This document shows positions 50,851-59,454 of a DNA stretch of 64,000 nucleotides, one piece after another. The notes under the pieces are model-generated. The model searched no databases and was not told the DNA's origin. It worked only from the letters and a program-made list of their open reading frames with translations. The position numbers were made by a program, and so were the translations under genes. Positions within the stretch are counted from its first letter, which is position 1. Each line of letters opens with the position of its first letter. Origin of the DNA: Candidatus Flexicrinis affinis (GTDB lineage: Bacteria > Chloroflexota > Anaerolineae > Aggregatilineales > Phototrophicaceae). Location: contig JADJWE010000002.1 in the NCBI GenBank assembly GCA_016716525.1, positions 1-64,000 on the forward strand, in the 5' to 3' direction.

Positions 50851-51576
50851 CTAGTCCTTTCGTGCCGTGCGCTGCCACGGCTCTACCACGATGTAATCGC
50901 CTTCGATACGCGCCATTTCCGGCTTTGTGCGCCGCCAGCGTCCTTTGTCTTGCGGCGCGATACTGTACCGGTCGGCGATGCGAAGCTGCGTCGGCGCCAT
51001 TTCGAGCGCGCATACACGGGCGGTCACGTCTCCGATCGCGCCAGCATGCACGGTTCCGCGCAGCACCCCCCAGATCACGATGTCGCCTGCCGCGATGATC
51101 TCCGCGCCGGCGTTGACGTCGCCGAGCACGACCACGTGTCCATCGCTGCGTACCGACCGGCCTGATCGAAGCGTGCGCGGCACCAACAGCCCGACGACGG
51201 TATCTTCATTCGGATCGAACGGCTGCGTTCTGTAGCGCTGCGTCGCACCCATGTCGTCCGACTCGGCCGCAACTGACGCAGGTCCGGTACGCAAATCCAG
51301 CGACTCGGCCGCATCAGTAGTGGTCGGGCTGTCCGACATGATCTTCGAGAGAGCGAGCTTGCGATTGTCGAGCGCGGCCTTCAACGACGACAGTCCGTGC
51401 CGCGTCACAGGACGCGAACCCAGATTAATCGTCAGCTTGGCGCCGGCAAAGAACGCCGCCTGCTTGTCCAGTTTTTCCGCCAATTCCCCAACCGCGGACA
51501 TCCACTCGCTGTTCTCGTCGATGATAATCAGCAAGCCGTCGCGCACGCCCTTGATATCGATTTTCGCGTCGGTCAT
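50851..51576 (-). CDS. minC: Septum site-determining protein MinC
   Basis: A 241-aa protein with an N-terminal FtsZ-inhibiting domain (about 1-100) and a C-terminal beta-helix (from about 125), read as VPRTLRSGRSVRSDGHVVVL and DVNAGAEIIAAGDIVIWG. The last residues continue the beta-helix and end basic. The start at 51576 leaves the first conserved residues IDIKGVRDGLL at the N-terminus. It is the first gene of minC-minD-minE-rodA; a possible -10 TATACT on the minus strand lies at 51619-51624. Confidence 0.93.
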   Translation of the reverse strand: MTDAKIDIKGVRDGLLIIIDENSEWMSAVGELAEKLDKQAAFFAGAKLTINLGSRPVTRHGLSSLKAALDNRKLALSKIMSDSPTTTDAAESLDLRTGPASVAAESDDMGATQRYRTQPFDPNEDTVVGLLVPRTLRSGRSVRSDGHVVVLGDVNAGAEIIAAGDIVIWGVLRGTVHAGAIGDVTARVCALEMAPTQLRIADRYSIAPQDKGRWRRTKPEMARIEGDYIVVEPWQRTARKD

Positions 51577-51802
51577 TCCGTGCTTCCGCTTGCGGAGGAG
51601 CTTCGACAATGACCGTCCAGTATAACCCAACTCCACCGGTTATGCAGGCGATAACATCGCCTGTTGGGCGAATTCGACAGCTCGGGCACGTGTCTGCGAA
51701 CGCCTCAGATCGGCCAGCACTCCTTTTCCGTCGTATACTTGTTGCACGATTGATATGCTTCGCGCTATTTTCTCCTCAACGAGTTCTTGGCAACCGGGGT
51801 AA

Positions 51803-52045
51803 ATGATGTTATTTCGACGTGCCAGCAAACCCACCAAGAGACCTGACCTCGACCTGGTGATCGATCAAGACCTGTGCTACTCGTGCGGCGCGTGCGTCGC
51901 CGTATGCCCGCCTGATGCGCTGTTTCTGCACGACATCCGCCTCACCGTCGACCAAGACGTGTGTACCGATTGCGATCGCTGTGTGGCCATGTGCCCGGTA
52001 CATGCGTTGTCACTGGTACCTCACAGCGGCCGGATCGCATCGTGA
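51803..52045 (+). CDS. Ferredoxin with two 4Fe-4S clusters
   Basis: An 80-aa protein. Two CxxCxxCxxxCP motifs (CYSCGACVAVCP and CTDCDRCVAMCP) bind two 4Fe-4S clusters. It starts at one of two adjacent ATGs. The stop overlaps the GTG of the geranylgeranyl-reductase gene (GTGA), so it is very likely the dedicated electron donor to that enzyme. A candidate promoter is TTGCAC (51742-51747) with TATTTT (51766-51771). Confidence 0.94.
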   Translation: MMLFRRASKPTKRPDLDLVIDQDLCYSCGACVAVCPPDALFLHDIRLTVDQDVCTDCDRCVAMCPVHALSLVPHSGRIAS

Positions 52046-53238
52046 ACGCTGGCTATGACGTGGTGGTTGTTGGCGCGGGCCCGGCCGGATCGGCGGCCGC
52101 AATTCGAGCGGCGGAAGCCGGCCTAACGACCTTACTCGTCGAGAAACGGCAAGAGATCGGCGTGCCGGTGCGCTGCGGCGAAGCGACCGATACGCACACA
52201 CCACTGCGATTCATGCCGTTCGATGCGCGGTGGCTCAACTGCTCGATCGAGAAGTACGCCGTCCACAACGCACGGGGCGAGCATGTCGCTGTCCCTCCCA
52301 GCGCCGACACGATGATCGTCGACCGGCGAGTGTTCGATCAGTCGTTGGCTAATCAAGCCTCGCGCATCGGCGCCCACGTACACGCCAGCACGACCGTCAC
52401 CTCGCTGCTGCGCAAAGACGGCCGGGTGAACGGCGTTCGGCTCAAGCAGTTCGGGCGCGAGCGCGACGTGCACGCTCGAATCGTCATCGCCGCAGACGGC
52501 ACCGAGTCGCAGGTCGCACGATGGGCCGGACTCAAGACCATCCCGCCGATGAGCGACTACTACACCGGCATTCAGTTCCTGTTGGGCAACATGCGCGGCA
52601 AAATGAACCCGCGCTACTGCGAATATCACATCGGCATGGAGTCGATCGCGCCTTCCGGTTACGTTTGGGTGTTCCCCAAGTCCGACGACACGGCGAACGT
52701 CGGCATCGTGATCGCCGCCGACAAGGCTCGGCCGGTAAGCGCGCGCGAGTGGCTTGAGCGCTTTGTTGCGCAGCGGTATCCCGGCAGCAGTATCTTGAGC
52801 GTTGTCGCTGGCGGAATTCCGATCACCGGCGCGATCAAGCGCATGGTCACCGACGGGTTGATGGTGGTCGGCGACGCGGCGCACCAGGCCGACCCGATGC
52901 TCGCTGGCGGAATCGGCTTGGGCATGATGGGCGCGGAAATGGCGATATCGGTAGCCGTCGACGCCATCCGCAGCGGAGACGTCAGCGCGAAGCGTCTTCA
53001 GCCGTACGAGCAGTTGTGGCGCGACGAATTCGGCAAGATGCACGCCGCCCTCTACAGCATCCGCAAGATCGTCACACGGATGCCGGAGACACAGTTCGAT
53101 TCGCTGATTCGGACGGCGGCAGGCCTCCCCCTAGAGACGATGAGCCAAGCCGAGATCATCCTCAGCCTGCTGCGGCATCACCCGGGGCTGCTGCTGGAAG
53201 CCCGCACCCTCATTACCACCGGCCTCGTCCTCAAGTAA
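52042..53238 (+). CDS. Geranylgeranyl reductase-family flavoprotein
   Basis: A 398-aa FAD enzyme of the geranylgeranyl reductase family. FAD binding is at VVVGAGPAGSAAAI, the conserved PVRCGEA motif is near residue 50, and GDAAHQADPMLAGGIGLGM is the second FAD motif. Family members saturate double bonds of isoprenoid chains in lipids, chlorophyll or quinones. The GTG start overlaps the ferredoxin stop. In archaea such enzymes can take electrons from ferredoxin, so this pair fits menaquinone side-chain or lipid saturation (inference). Confidence 0.9.
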   Translation: MNAGYDVVVVGAGPAGSAAAIRAAEAGLTTLLVEKRQEIGVPVRCGEATDTHTPLRFMPFDARWLNCSIEKYAVHNARGEHVAVPPSADTMIVDRRVFDQSLANQASRIGAHVHASTTVTSLLRKDGRVNGVRLKQFGRERDVHARIVIAADGTESQVARWAGLKTIPPMSDYYTGIQFLLGNMRGKMNPRYCEYHIGMESIAPSGYVWVFPKSDDTANVGIVIAADKARPVSAREWLERFVAQRYPGSSILSVVAGGIPITGAIKRMVTDGLMVVGDAAHQADPMLAGGIGLGMMGAEMAISVAVDAIRSGDVSAKRLQPYEQLWRDEFGKMHAALYSIRKIVTRMPETQFDSLIRTAAGLPLETMSQAEIILSLLRHHPGLLLEARTLITTGLVLK

Positions 53239-53245
53239 GCACAAG

Positions 53246-55861
53246 CTAGTCCGTGCCCTCGGGCGTGGGGTCCAGCCCGCGGAACCCCTGCGGATAACCG
53301 GGCACAGGGAGCGTGGCGTTCGGATCGAGCGTTGGTGTGATCGTCGGTGTCGGCGCCGGCGTGTTCGACACAATCGGTGTGGCGGTCGGCGGGGCCAATG
53401 CCAGCGTAAACGTGTGCTTCACCGATTTCGACATGCCGCCAAACGCATCGTGCGACTTAACCTTGACCGAATACGGTCCGTCGACCAATGGCGATGGAAG
53501 CTGTGCGGTACACGCCGCCGTACACTGAGCGTGATCGAACGTCAGCTTGACCTTCTCCTTCGTCGCGGTGTTCTTGACGACGACGACGTATTCGGATGCG
53601 GTCGGCCGCGATGTCCACGTAAACTGCGGCTGGACAGCGAGCGCCTGTCCATCCTCCGGCAGCAAGATGTCGACCGGGCCGGGCAGGTCCGGGACGAACG
53701 AGCGCGTCACCGAGAAGGTCGTCCCGAACGTATTTCCCGCGCGCACGTTCCAGTACACGCGCACCCCATCACGCATCTGCAAGCCAAATTCCGCGGTGTT
53801 GACGACGCACGTATCGTTCGCGCAGGCTGTGGTGTGGGCCTTCGGCGCCTTGCCCGACGCCAGCACGCCGCCCAACGCGTCGCTCATCACCAAGTTGGTC
53901 GTTTTGGCCAGACCGCTCGGTCGATACGACAACTCGACCGACGCATCGGTGACGACTTTGCCGTCATTCGGCCCGATCAACTGCGGTGGCTCGGGCGGGA
54001 TCGGAAGGCGGGCGCGGTCGCTGCCGAGGATCTGGTAGTCCAGCTTGTGGACTTTCGAGATACCTGTCGGCCCGTCGTACAGGATCGAGGTCATGTTCTT
54101 GCCGGAGACGATCGTCAGAACGCCGCTCTTGCGGTCGACATGCCAGACGTCCGGCGTGCCATCGCGGTTGTAATCGGTGACGATCCAGCTAAACCGGTTG
54201 ATATCGGTGCGCTGCGGAGCGAGCGGCAGCGCATCCTGCTCGAGCACGGTCTGGAAGTTGTTACCTCCCAGTACGGTGACACGAGTCTTGCCGTCGGCGC
54301 GGGCATGCGGCTCGATCACCCACAGGTCCGCTCTGCCGTCGCGGTCATAGTCGGCCAGCGCAAAGCTCACGTCGGCGTAGTCGCTCGGAGCCTCGATGAT
54401 CGCCGTTCGGTCGCCGATGATCGACATCGGGTCGAGACCGTTGACGACGCGCACACGCACGGTATCGGCGATGTAGTCCGGGACAATCGCATACAGGTCG
54501 GGACTGCCGTCGCGGTCGTAATCGGCAACCGCAAAGCGGGCCTCGTCGCCTAAGTAACCCAACGCGGTCGGAGAGTCCTCGATCAAGGACTGTGGGTTAG
54601 CCCCACTGAGAATTCGCAAAGCGGTCGTACCGCTGCTGTCAAGCCGACGGTGCACGATCCACAGGTCGGGCGTGCCGTCGCCGTCGTGATCGCCAGCGGC
54701 AAACGAGGTATTGAGCGCCTCGGGCTGTGGCGGCAGGCTGCTGCGCGGCACGGGCAGCGTCGATGTCGGCCCGCTGCCGTCGTAGACCGTGAGGACCACC
54801 GTGCCGCCGTCGTCGGGGCGTAGATCGACCACCCAGAGGTCGGCCCGCGTGTCGCGGTTCCAGTCGTAGCGCAGGTCGGAGATGACCGGCAGTGCGCCTT
54901 CGCCGTGGAGCACGGCTGCATACGGCGTGCAGACTTCATAACCGTCCGAGATGCGGCGCATACAGCCACTGTAAGTGCGGTCGCCGTCGCGCACGACCCA
55001 GCCCGACAGTTCGGTTCCGCCAATGTTGAGCCGGCTGTCGTAATAGCGCAGCGAGAAGTGGACATGCGGGCCGGTCGTGTAACCGCCGCAGCCCACGCCC
55101 ATGCCCTCATTGCCGATCGCATCGCCGCGCAGGACATTCTGACCATTCTGAACGCGTTCGTTGACGAGGTGATAGTAGCCTGTGCGGTACCCCCCTGCGT
55201 GGTCGATCCGAATAAAGTTGGGACAGTCCGTACTGCGCCAAACCACACCACTCTCCGCCGCGCGCACCAGCCCAACGCCCGGCCCCCATGCGAAGTCAAG
55301 TGCGCTCCACGGCCGCGCTGAACCGACACCGCTGTCCGGATGCGGGCCGCCGGTCATCGTCCACGTTTGGCCCGATTCCCACGGCAGCGCGAACAGCAGA
55401 CCCGGCGCTGCCGCTTCACCGCGTGCGACCTGTGCCGCTTCGATCAACAGATCGCGGGCCGCTTGCGGCATCAACCCGTCGGGGATTTGCTCGACGTATG
55501 CGTAAAACGTCGGGGTGTATTCGATGGCCGCGCTGATCTCTCCGGTCGCTTCGTCGCGGCGCGTGATGAACAGCTTGAGATCCGGTTCGGCATGGATACC
55601 CTCCGGCGCGCGCGTCACAAGCAAGCCAAACGACCACGGACCGCTGACCACAACATCGCTGACAATCGGTTCTGGGATGACGACAGTCGGGTCGACCGAC
55701 TGCGCCCCGAATACCGCCGCCTCGGCCTTCACCACGTCCGAAATCTCGGAGATGTCCCGGTTACGCTGAATAGCCGGCAAGCCGATCACCAGACCCGCGG
55801 TCACGGCGGCGATGATGCCCACCGCAGCGATCGTCATACCCATCCGGCGGCGCTGACGCAT
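53246..55861 (-). CDS. M23-like peptidase with FG-GAP/VCBS repeats, secreted or membrane-anchored
   Basis: The 871-aa protein has an N-terminal membrane anchor (about 9-29). A LasA/M23-like peptidase part follows: GGPHPDSG, then SALDFA, then TTGPHVHFSLRY, with the HxH of the metal site. Next come about five FG-GAP repeats (YDWNRDTRADLWVV, DHDGDGTPDLWIV, DYDRDGSPDLYAI and similar, about 340-600) and Ig/fibronectin-like parts. The tail is Thr/Pro-rich (TPIVSNTPAPTPTITPT). The repeats probably bind Ca and partners, and the peptidase may cut cell-wall peptides. Confidence 0.9.
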   Translation of the reverse strand: MRQRRRMGMTIAAVGIIAAVTAGLVIGLPAIQRNRDISEISDVVKAEAAVFGAQSVDPTVVIPEPIVSDVVVSGPWSFGLLVTRAPEGIHAEPDLKLFITRRDEATGEISAAIEYTPTFYAYVEQIPDGLMPQAARDLLIEAAQVARGEAAAPGLLFALPWESGQTWTMTGGPHPDSGVGSARPWSALDFAWGPGVGLVRAAESGVVWRSTDCPNFIRIDHAGGYRTGYYHLVNERVQNGQNVLRGDAIGNEGMGVGCGGYTTGPHVHFSLRYYDSRLNIGGTELSGWVVRDGDRTYSGCMRRISDGYEVCTPYAAVLHGEGALPVISDLRYDWNRDTRADLWVVDLRPDDGGTVVLTVYDGSGPTSTLPVPRSSLPPQPEALNTSFAAGDHDGDGTPDLWIVHRRLDSSGTTALRILSGANPQSLIEDSPTALGYLGDEARFAVADYDRDGSPDLYAIVPDYIADTVRVRVVNGLDPMSIIGDRTAIIEAPSDYADVSFALADYDRDGRADLWVIEPHARADGKTRVTVLGGNNFQTVLEQDALPLAPQRTDINRFSWIVTDYNRDGTPDVWHVDRKSGVLTIVSGKNMTSILYDGPTGISKVHKLDYQILGSDRARLPIPPEPPQLIGPNDGKVVTDASVELSYRPSGLAKTTNLVMSDALGGVLASGKAPKAHTTACANDTCVVNTAEFGLQMRDGVRVYWNVRAGNTFGTTFSVTRSFVPDLPGPVDILLPEDGQALAVQPQFTWTSRPTASEYVVVVKNTATKEKVKLTFDHAQCTAACTAQLPSPLVDGPYSVKVKSHDAFGGMSKSVKHTFTLALAPPTATPIVSNTPAPTPTITPTLDPNATLPVPGYPQGFRGLDPTPEGTD

Positions 55862-56015
55862 GGCTCACGTTCCTCTCGCCGGTCGCGTTGGGCTTCCGGC
55901 TGTACACTGACAACGCTCTCCCACTAGTATAATGTGCGACGGCCAGACCACCATGAACGACGCTGGCCAATCATAACAATCTCGTTATGTTCACGCCGGC
56001 GCACACGGAGGCTCA

Positions 56016-56699
56016 ATGATGGAACCCACTCAGATCATCCGCATCCTGCTGCGGCGCTGGTGGTTGGTGCTCCTTCCGGTCATCGTTGCCGGCATGTTCG
56101 TCGTGCCGGACCTGTTTGCCGCCCCGTCCGGAAGCACAGGCCACAACGTCACGATCCGCTACACCGCCGCGCAGGTCCTAGAGGCGATCCCCCAGCGCGA
56201 TGGCGACTATCAAGACGTGTGGCTGGCATCGGAACTGACCGTCAACGCGTTTACCGAGTGGATACGCGGCAGCCGGTTCTTGGCGGCCGTGCGCGATGAA
56301 CTGGATGCGCAAGGCGCGTCCTTCTCGACCGATGGGTTGGGCTTCGGCACCGACGCCGAGAAGAGCGTCGGCCGCATCGACGTCGGCTGGCACGACCCGG
56401 ACGAACTCTCGGCGATCACGGCCGCCGTCGTCGCCGTACTGGCCGAGCAGAACGGCGTGGTGTTCCCGCAGTTGGGCGGCGTCAACGCGCAGGTTCAACT
56501 CCTTGACACGCCACAGGTTGTCCCTGCCCCGCCGCCGCTGACAAGCCGCCTTGGGCCGCTGCTGCGCCTGCTGGTGGCGCTGGCTGGCGGCGTGGCGCTG
56601 GCGATTGCCTTCGACTCGCTCGATCCGGTGATTCGCCGGCGCGACCAGATCAACAGTCAAATGCTGCGCGTGTTGGGTACGGTGCCGCGCCCGAATTAG
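56016..56699 (+). CDS. Wzz/polysaccharide chain-length-determinant-like protein
   Basis: A 227-aa protein with two membrane helices, one near the N-terminus (RWWLVLLPVIVAGMF, about 15-32) and one near the C-terminus (LLRLLVALAGGVALAIAF, about 190-208), the topology of Wzz/KpsE-type copolymerases. The periplasmic middle is short. No kinase domain is fused. GGAGG lies upstream of the twin ATGs, and the second (56019) has the better spacing. It may control glycan length together with the glycosyltransferases of the window (inference). Confidence 0.75.
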   Translation: MMEPTQIIRILLRRWWLVLLPVIVAGMFVVPDLFAAPSGSTGHNVTIRYTAAQVLEAIPQRDGDYQDVWLASELTVNAFTEWIRGSRFLAAVRDELDAQGASFSTDGLGFGTDAEKSVGRIDVGWHDPDELSAITAAVVAVLAEQNGVVFPQLGGVNAQVQLLDTPQVVPAPPPLTSRLGPLLRLLVALAGGVALAIAFDSLDPVIRRRDQINSQMLRVLGTVPRPN

Positions 56700-56992
56700 G
56701 CGCCGCTATCGTCATAGTCTTCCGACGTGCGGGCGGACTGCCGCGTGAAGTACAGCGCTGCGATGATTGTGACGATGGCGAGTACCGCGCCGAGCGGCAC
56801 GCCATACACGATCGCCAGCAGCGGATCGGCATTGTTGTTGGTCGCCAATACGAGGCTCATGGCGATGGCGCACAGCGCAGTACCGACCGCGGCGACGCGC
56901 CACGGCGGCCCCCACTGGCGGCGAATGCCGAGGTAACAGTAAACCATCGCGACGGCCAAACCCGCGAAGAACAGAAGTGACGGTGTGCTCAT
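56696..56992 (-). CDS. Hypothetical small membrane protein (98 aa)
   Basis: Three hydrophobic segments are visible (about 4-18, 31-48, 59-80), ending in a charged tail with many Asp and Ser. The ATG at 56992 is the most likely start; the longer open frame lacks a ribosome site. Its stop overlaps that of the Wzz-like gene by 4 bp. No family is recognised. Confidence 0.6.
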   Translation of the reverse strand: MSTPSLLFFAGLAVAMVYCYLGIRRQWGPPWRVAAVGTALCAIAMSLVLATNNNADPLLAIVYGVPLGAVLAIVTIIAALYFTRQSARTSEDYDDSGA

Positions 56993-57088
56993 GGGCTGCG
57001 TAGGGCCTTTCCGACAGACTGTAGTGGGCGCCAATGCACCCATTATAGGGGCTTGTTTTGATCCCCTGCGTAAAGCTCGCCTTTCCCA

Positions 57089-57117
57089 TTGACACGCTTC
57101 GGTGGTGGTCGTACAAT
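57089..57117 (+). promoter_or_regulatory. Promoter P1 of the tRNA-rpmG-secE-nusG region
   Basis: TTGACA (57089-57094), exactly 17 bp, then TACAAT (57112-57117). It is a near-consensus promoter ahead of the tRNA cluster. Confidence 0.75.
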
Positions 57118-57136
57118 GCGCGGACGCTGTCGAGGC

Positions 57137-57166
57137 TTGAACCCGTCGTGACGGTCATGCTATACT
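57137..57166 (+). promoter_or_regulatory. Promoter P2 of the tRNA-rpmG-secE-nusG region
   Basis: TTGAAC (57137-57142), an 18-bp spacer, then TATACT (57161-57166), about 11 bp before the first tRNA. Confidence 0.6.
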
Positions 57167-57177
57167 GCTGAGCGAAG

Positions 57178-57249
57178 GCCGCCGTAGCTCAACGGCAGAG
57201 CATCGCTCTTGTAAAGCGACGGTTATGGGTTCAAATCCCATCGGCGGCT
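57178..57249 (+). tRNA. tRNA-Thr (anticodon TGT)
   Basis: The acceptor stem GCCGCCG pairs with CGGCGGC. The anticodon stem TCGCT/AGCGA closes loop CTTGTAA, so the anticodon is TGT (Thr, ACA codons and by wobble others). The T loop is TTCAAAT. Length is 72 nt without CCA. Confidence 0.95.
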
Positions 57250-57277
57250 CAGGGCGGAAGCCCGGTTAACAAGATGC

Positions 57278-57361
57278 GGGTCGGTGTCCCGAGTGGCAAA
57301 GGGGGCTGACTGTAAATCAGCTGCGTACAGCGCTTCGCAGGTTCGAGTCCTGCCCGGCCCA
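57278..57361 (+). tRNA. tRNA-Tyr (anticodon GTA)
   Basis: A class II tRNA with a long variable arm (GCGTACAGCGCTTCGC region). The acceptor GGGTCGG pairs with CCGGCCC. The anticodon loop is CTGTAAA with anticodon GTA. Length is 84 nt. Confidence 0.95.
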
Positions 57362-57389
57362 CACCGATACTTAAACGTATCGCCCGCAT

Positions 57390-57461
57390 GCCATTGTAGC
57401 TCAGGGGCAGAGCATTCCCTTGGTAAGGGAAAGGTCATGGGTTCAAATCCCATCAATGGCT
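57390..57461 (+). tRNA. tRNA-Thr (anticodon GGT)
   Basis: The acceptor GCCATTG pairs with CAATGGC. Anticodon stem TTCCC/GGGAA has loop TTGGTAA, anticodon GGT (Thr). Length is 72 nt. Confidence 0.95.
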
Positions 57462-57503
57462 CTTTAGTGTTAACCACGACGTTCACTGTTTAGGCAGGGT
57501 GAG

Positions 57504-57671
57504 ATGGCAAAGAAGAGCAAGGGAAACCGGATCCTCATCAAGCTCCGCAGCACGGAAAGCGGCCACATGTATGTGACGTTCAAGAATCGTCGCAACGACG
57601 CGAACCGGCTGGAGCTGAAGAAGTACGATCCGTTGGTCCGTAAGCACGTTCTGTACCGCGAGACCAAGTAG
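57504..57671 (+). CDS. rpmG: 50S ribosomal protein L33
   Basis: A 55-aa protein reading MAKKSKGNRILIKLRSTESG, then the FKNRRNDANRLELKKYDP signature and KHVLYRETK at the end. This is the form without the zinc Cys pairs. It sits between tRNA-Thr and tRNA-Trp ahead of secE, where many bacteria have rpmG. AGGGTGAG lies upstream of the ATG. Confidence 0.96.
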   Translation: MAKKSKGNRILIKLRSTESGHMYVTFKNRRNDANRLELKKYDPLVRKHVLYRETK

Positions 57672-57693
57672 GTCACGGGCAGTTCGCCGCCGT

Positions 57694-57765
57694 AGGGGCA
57701 TGGTGTCAACGGCAGCACAGCGGTCTCCAAAACCGTTAGTGGGGGTTCGAATCCCTCTGCCCCTG
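57694..57765 (+). tRNA. tRNA-Trp (anticodon CCA)
   Basis: The acceptor AGGGGCA pairs with TGCCCCT. Anticodon stem GCGGT/ACCGT has one mispair at its end, and the loop is CTCCAAA, anticodon CCA. Length is 72 nt with discriminator G. Confidence 0.94.
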
Positions 57766-57776
57766 TTGTAGCCAAG

Positions 57777-57801
57777 CACCGTCCCTCTGGACGGTGTTTT
57801 T
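57777..57801 (+). terminator. Intrinsic terminator between tRNA-Trp and secE
   Basis: An 8-bp perfect stem (CACCGTCC with GGACGGTG), 4-base loop and TTTTT. It may partly stop the tRNA transcript before secE; leaky termination is likely because no clear promoter is seen between it and secE. Confidence 0.85.
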
Positions 57802-57822
57802 ATGAGTGAGGGAAACCGAGTT

Positions 57823-58266
57823 ATGACGACAGACACGCCGCGTTCCGGCCGTCGCCGCCCAGCCGCAAAACCGGCTGAGATCGTGGCCGAGGAAGAAGTA
57901 GAAGAAGCGAAGAACATCACCGCCGCCAAAGGCCGCGCGACCCCCGGTCGTCGTCAGGTCGAAACGGTGACCGAAACGCGCCGTGGGCCGCTCGGCCGCC
58001 TGCGCGATTACCTCGATGGCGTTCGCAGCGAGCTGGATAAGGTTGCTTGGCCGACCCGTCAGGAGGTAACCGGTCTGTTCCGGGTTGTCCTGTTCGTTAC
58101 GATCGCGGCGGCGATTGTGCTCGGGCTGGTCGCCTTCCTGTTCAACGAGCTGTTCGCGATTGGCTTGCAGCAGCCCATCCTGTTCGTGATCGTTGGCGCG
58201 GCTGTGGCGGCGATTACAGTCGTCGTCTTGCGGGGCAATCGCGGCGGCGCCGCATCCCCCCGGTAA
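57823..58266 (+). CDS. secE: Preprotein translocase subunit SecE
   Basis: A 147-aa protein. A long charged cytoplasmic N-terminus (about 70 residues, rich in Glu and Arg) precedes the SecE core, with LDGVRSELDKVAWPTRQEV and one membrane helix, then a second hydrophobic stretch, which suggests two helices rather than the minimal one. The ATG at 57823 has GAGGG upstream; an in-frame ATG at 57802 sits in the terminator tail and is less likely. nusG follows after 24 bp. Confidence 0.94.
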   Translation: MTTDTPRSGRRRPAAKPAEIVAEEEVEEAKNITAAKGRATPGRRQVETVTETRRGPLGRLRDYLDGVRSELDKVAWPTRQEVTGLFRVVLFVTIAAAIVLGLVAFLFNELFAIGLQQPILFVIVGAAVAAITVVVLRGNRGGAASPR

Positions 58267-58290
58267 CCACGAGACAAAGGACGCCGAACG

Positions 58291-58941
58291 ATGGCAAAAA
58301 AGAAGCAGATGGAGGCTCAGGATTACGATCCTGAACCCGTAACCATCGAAAGCGGCGGCGATCTGGAGGATGGCAGTGTGCTTGACGTTCAGGTCCCGCT
58401 CGAAGGCGAGCGCGACCCGAACCGCCGTTGGTACGTCGTACATTGCTACAGCGGCCACGAGAACAAGGTCAAGCACGCCGTTCTACAGCGTATCCAGACC
58501 ATGGGTATGCAGGACAAAATCTTCGATGTGCTGATCCCGACCGCCGAGGAAATCGAGGTCAAGGAAGGCAAGCAGCGCAAGGTCGAAAAGCGCGTGTTCC
58601 CCGGCTACATCCTCGTCGAGATGAAGATGGACGAGGATTCATGGTACGTCGTGCGCAACACCACCGGCGTGACCGGCTTCGTCGGCATGGGCTCGGAACC
58701 GACCCCGCTCAGCGAAGACGAAGTCAAGAAGATCATGCGTCAGATGGAAAGCGAAGTGCCGGTCGTCAAGGTCAACTTCAAGCTGGGCGACAAGGTGCGC
58801 ATCGTCAGCGGTCCGTTCAACGACATCATCGGTGTCGTGTCGGACATCTACCCTGACCGCAACAAGGTCAAGGTCTTGGTGAGCTTCTTCGGGCGCGAGA
58901 CGCCCGTCGAGGTCGACTTCTTGGAAGTCGAGAAGACATAA
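58291..58941 (+). CDS. nusG: Transcription termination/antitermination protein NusG
   Basis: A 216-aa factor that binds RNA polymerase. The NGN domain has RRWYVVHCYSGHENKV, RKVEKRVFPGYILVEM and TTGVTGFVG; the KOW domain has FKLGDKVRIVSGPFNDIIGV. An extra acidic N-terminal stretch of about 45 residues precedes the NGN domain, longer than in E. coli. rplK follows after 45 bp. Confidence 0.97.
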   Translation: MAKKKQMEAQDYDPEPVTIESGGDLEDGSVLDVQVPLEGERDPNRRWYVVHCYSGHENKVKHAVLQRIQTMGMQDKIFDVLIPTAEEIEVKEGKQRKVEKRVFPGYILVEMKMDEDSWYVVRNTTGVTGFVGMGSEPTPLSEDEVKKIMRQMESEVPVVKVNFKLGDKVRIVSGPFNDIIGVVSDIYPDRNKVKVLVSFFGRETPVEVDFLEVEKT

Positions 58942-58986
58942 GTTCGTTACTCCACGCTTCGGAGCTAGCACAAAGGCAGCAGCACA

Positions 58987-59412
58987 ATGGCAAAGAAAGT
59001 CAAGGCAGTCGTCAAGCTGGCGATCAACGCCGGCAAGGCCACCCCGGCCCCCCCGATTGGTCCCGCGCTCGCGCAGCACGGCATCAACCTGATGGGATTC
59101 TGCAAGGAATACAACGCTCGTACCGCGAACCGCATGGGCGAGATCGTCCCGGCTGAGATCACCATCTTTCAGGACGGGTCGTTCAAGTTCGTCCTGAAGT
59201 CGCCGCCGACCTCCTTCCTGATCAAGAAGGCCGCCGGTGTCGACAAGGGCGCATCCAACCCGCTTACCCAGAAGGTCGGCAAGCTGAGCCGCAAGCAGCT
59301 TCAGGAGATCGCCGAGGTCAAGAAGGACGACCTCAACGCGCTTGACATTGAAGCCGCCATGCGCCAGATCGCCGGCACCGCCCGCCAGATGGGCATCGAA
59401 GTCGAGCTTTAG
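58987..59412 (+). CDS. rplK: 50S ribosomal protein L11
   Basis: A 141-aa protein. The N-terminal domain reads VVKLAINAGKATPAPPIGPA and the C-terminal RNA-binding domain reads QEIAEVKKDDLNALDIEAAM and GTARQMGI. It binds the GTPase-associated region of 23S rRNA. A 117-bp gap with a perfect palindrome separates it from rplA. Confidence 0.98.
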   Translation: MAKKVKAVVKLAINAGKATPAPPIGPALAQHGINLMGFCKEYNARTANRMGEIVPAEITIFQDGSFKFVLKSPPTSFLIKKAAGVDKGASNPLTQKVGKLSRKQLQEIAEVKKDDLNALDIEAAMRQIAGTARQMGIEVEL

Positions 59413-59430
59413 CAGACAGTGGTCAGGCGT

Positions 59431-59454
59431 CAGTTGTCAGTGCACTGACAACTG
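59431..59454. repeat. Perfect 24-bp palindrome between rplK and rplA
   Basis: The two 12-base halves (59431-59442 and 59443-59454) are exact inverted complements with no spacer. The unit GTCAGT/TGTCAG also appears just before it at 59416-59431, so this may be a decayed short iterated repeat. There is no T run, so a terminator is less likely. Confidence 0.7.

Noticed and set aside
52132..53043. Minus-strand open frame opposite the geranylgeranyl reductase
   Set aside because: Shadow of a well-supported gene; no motif.
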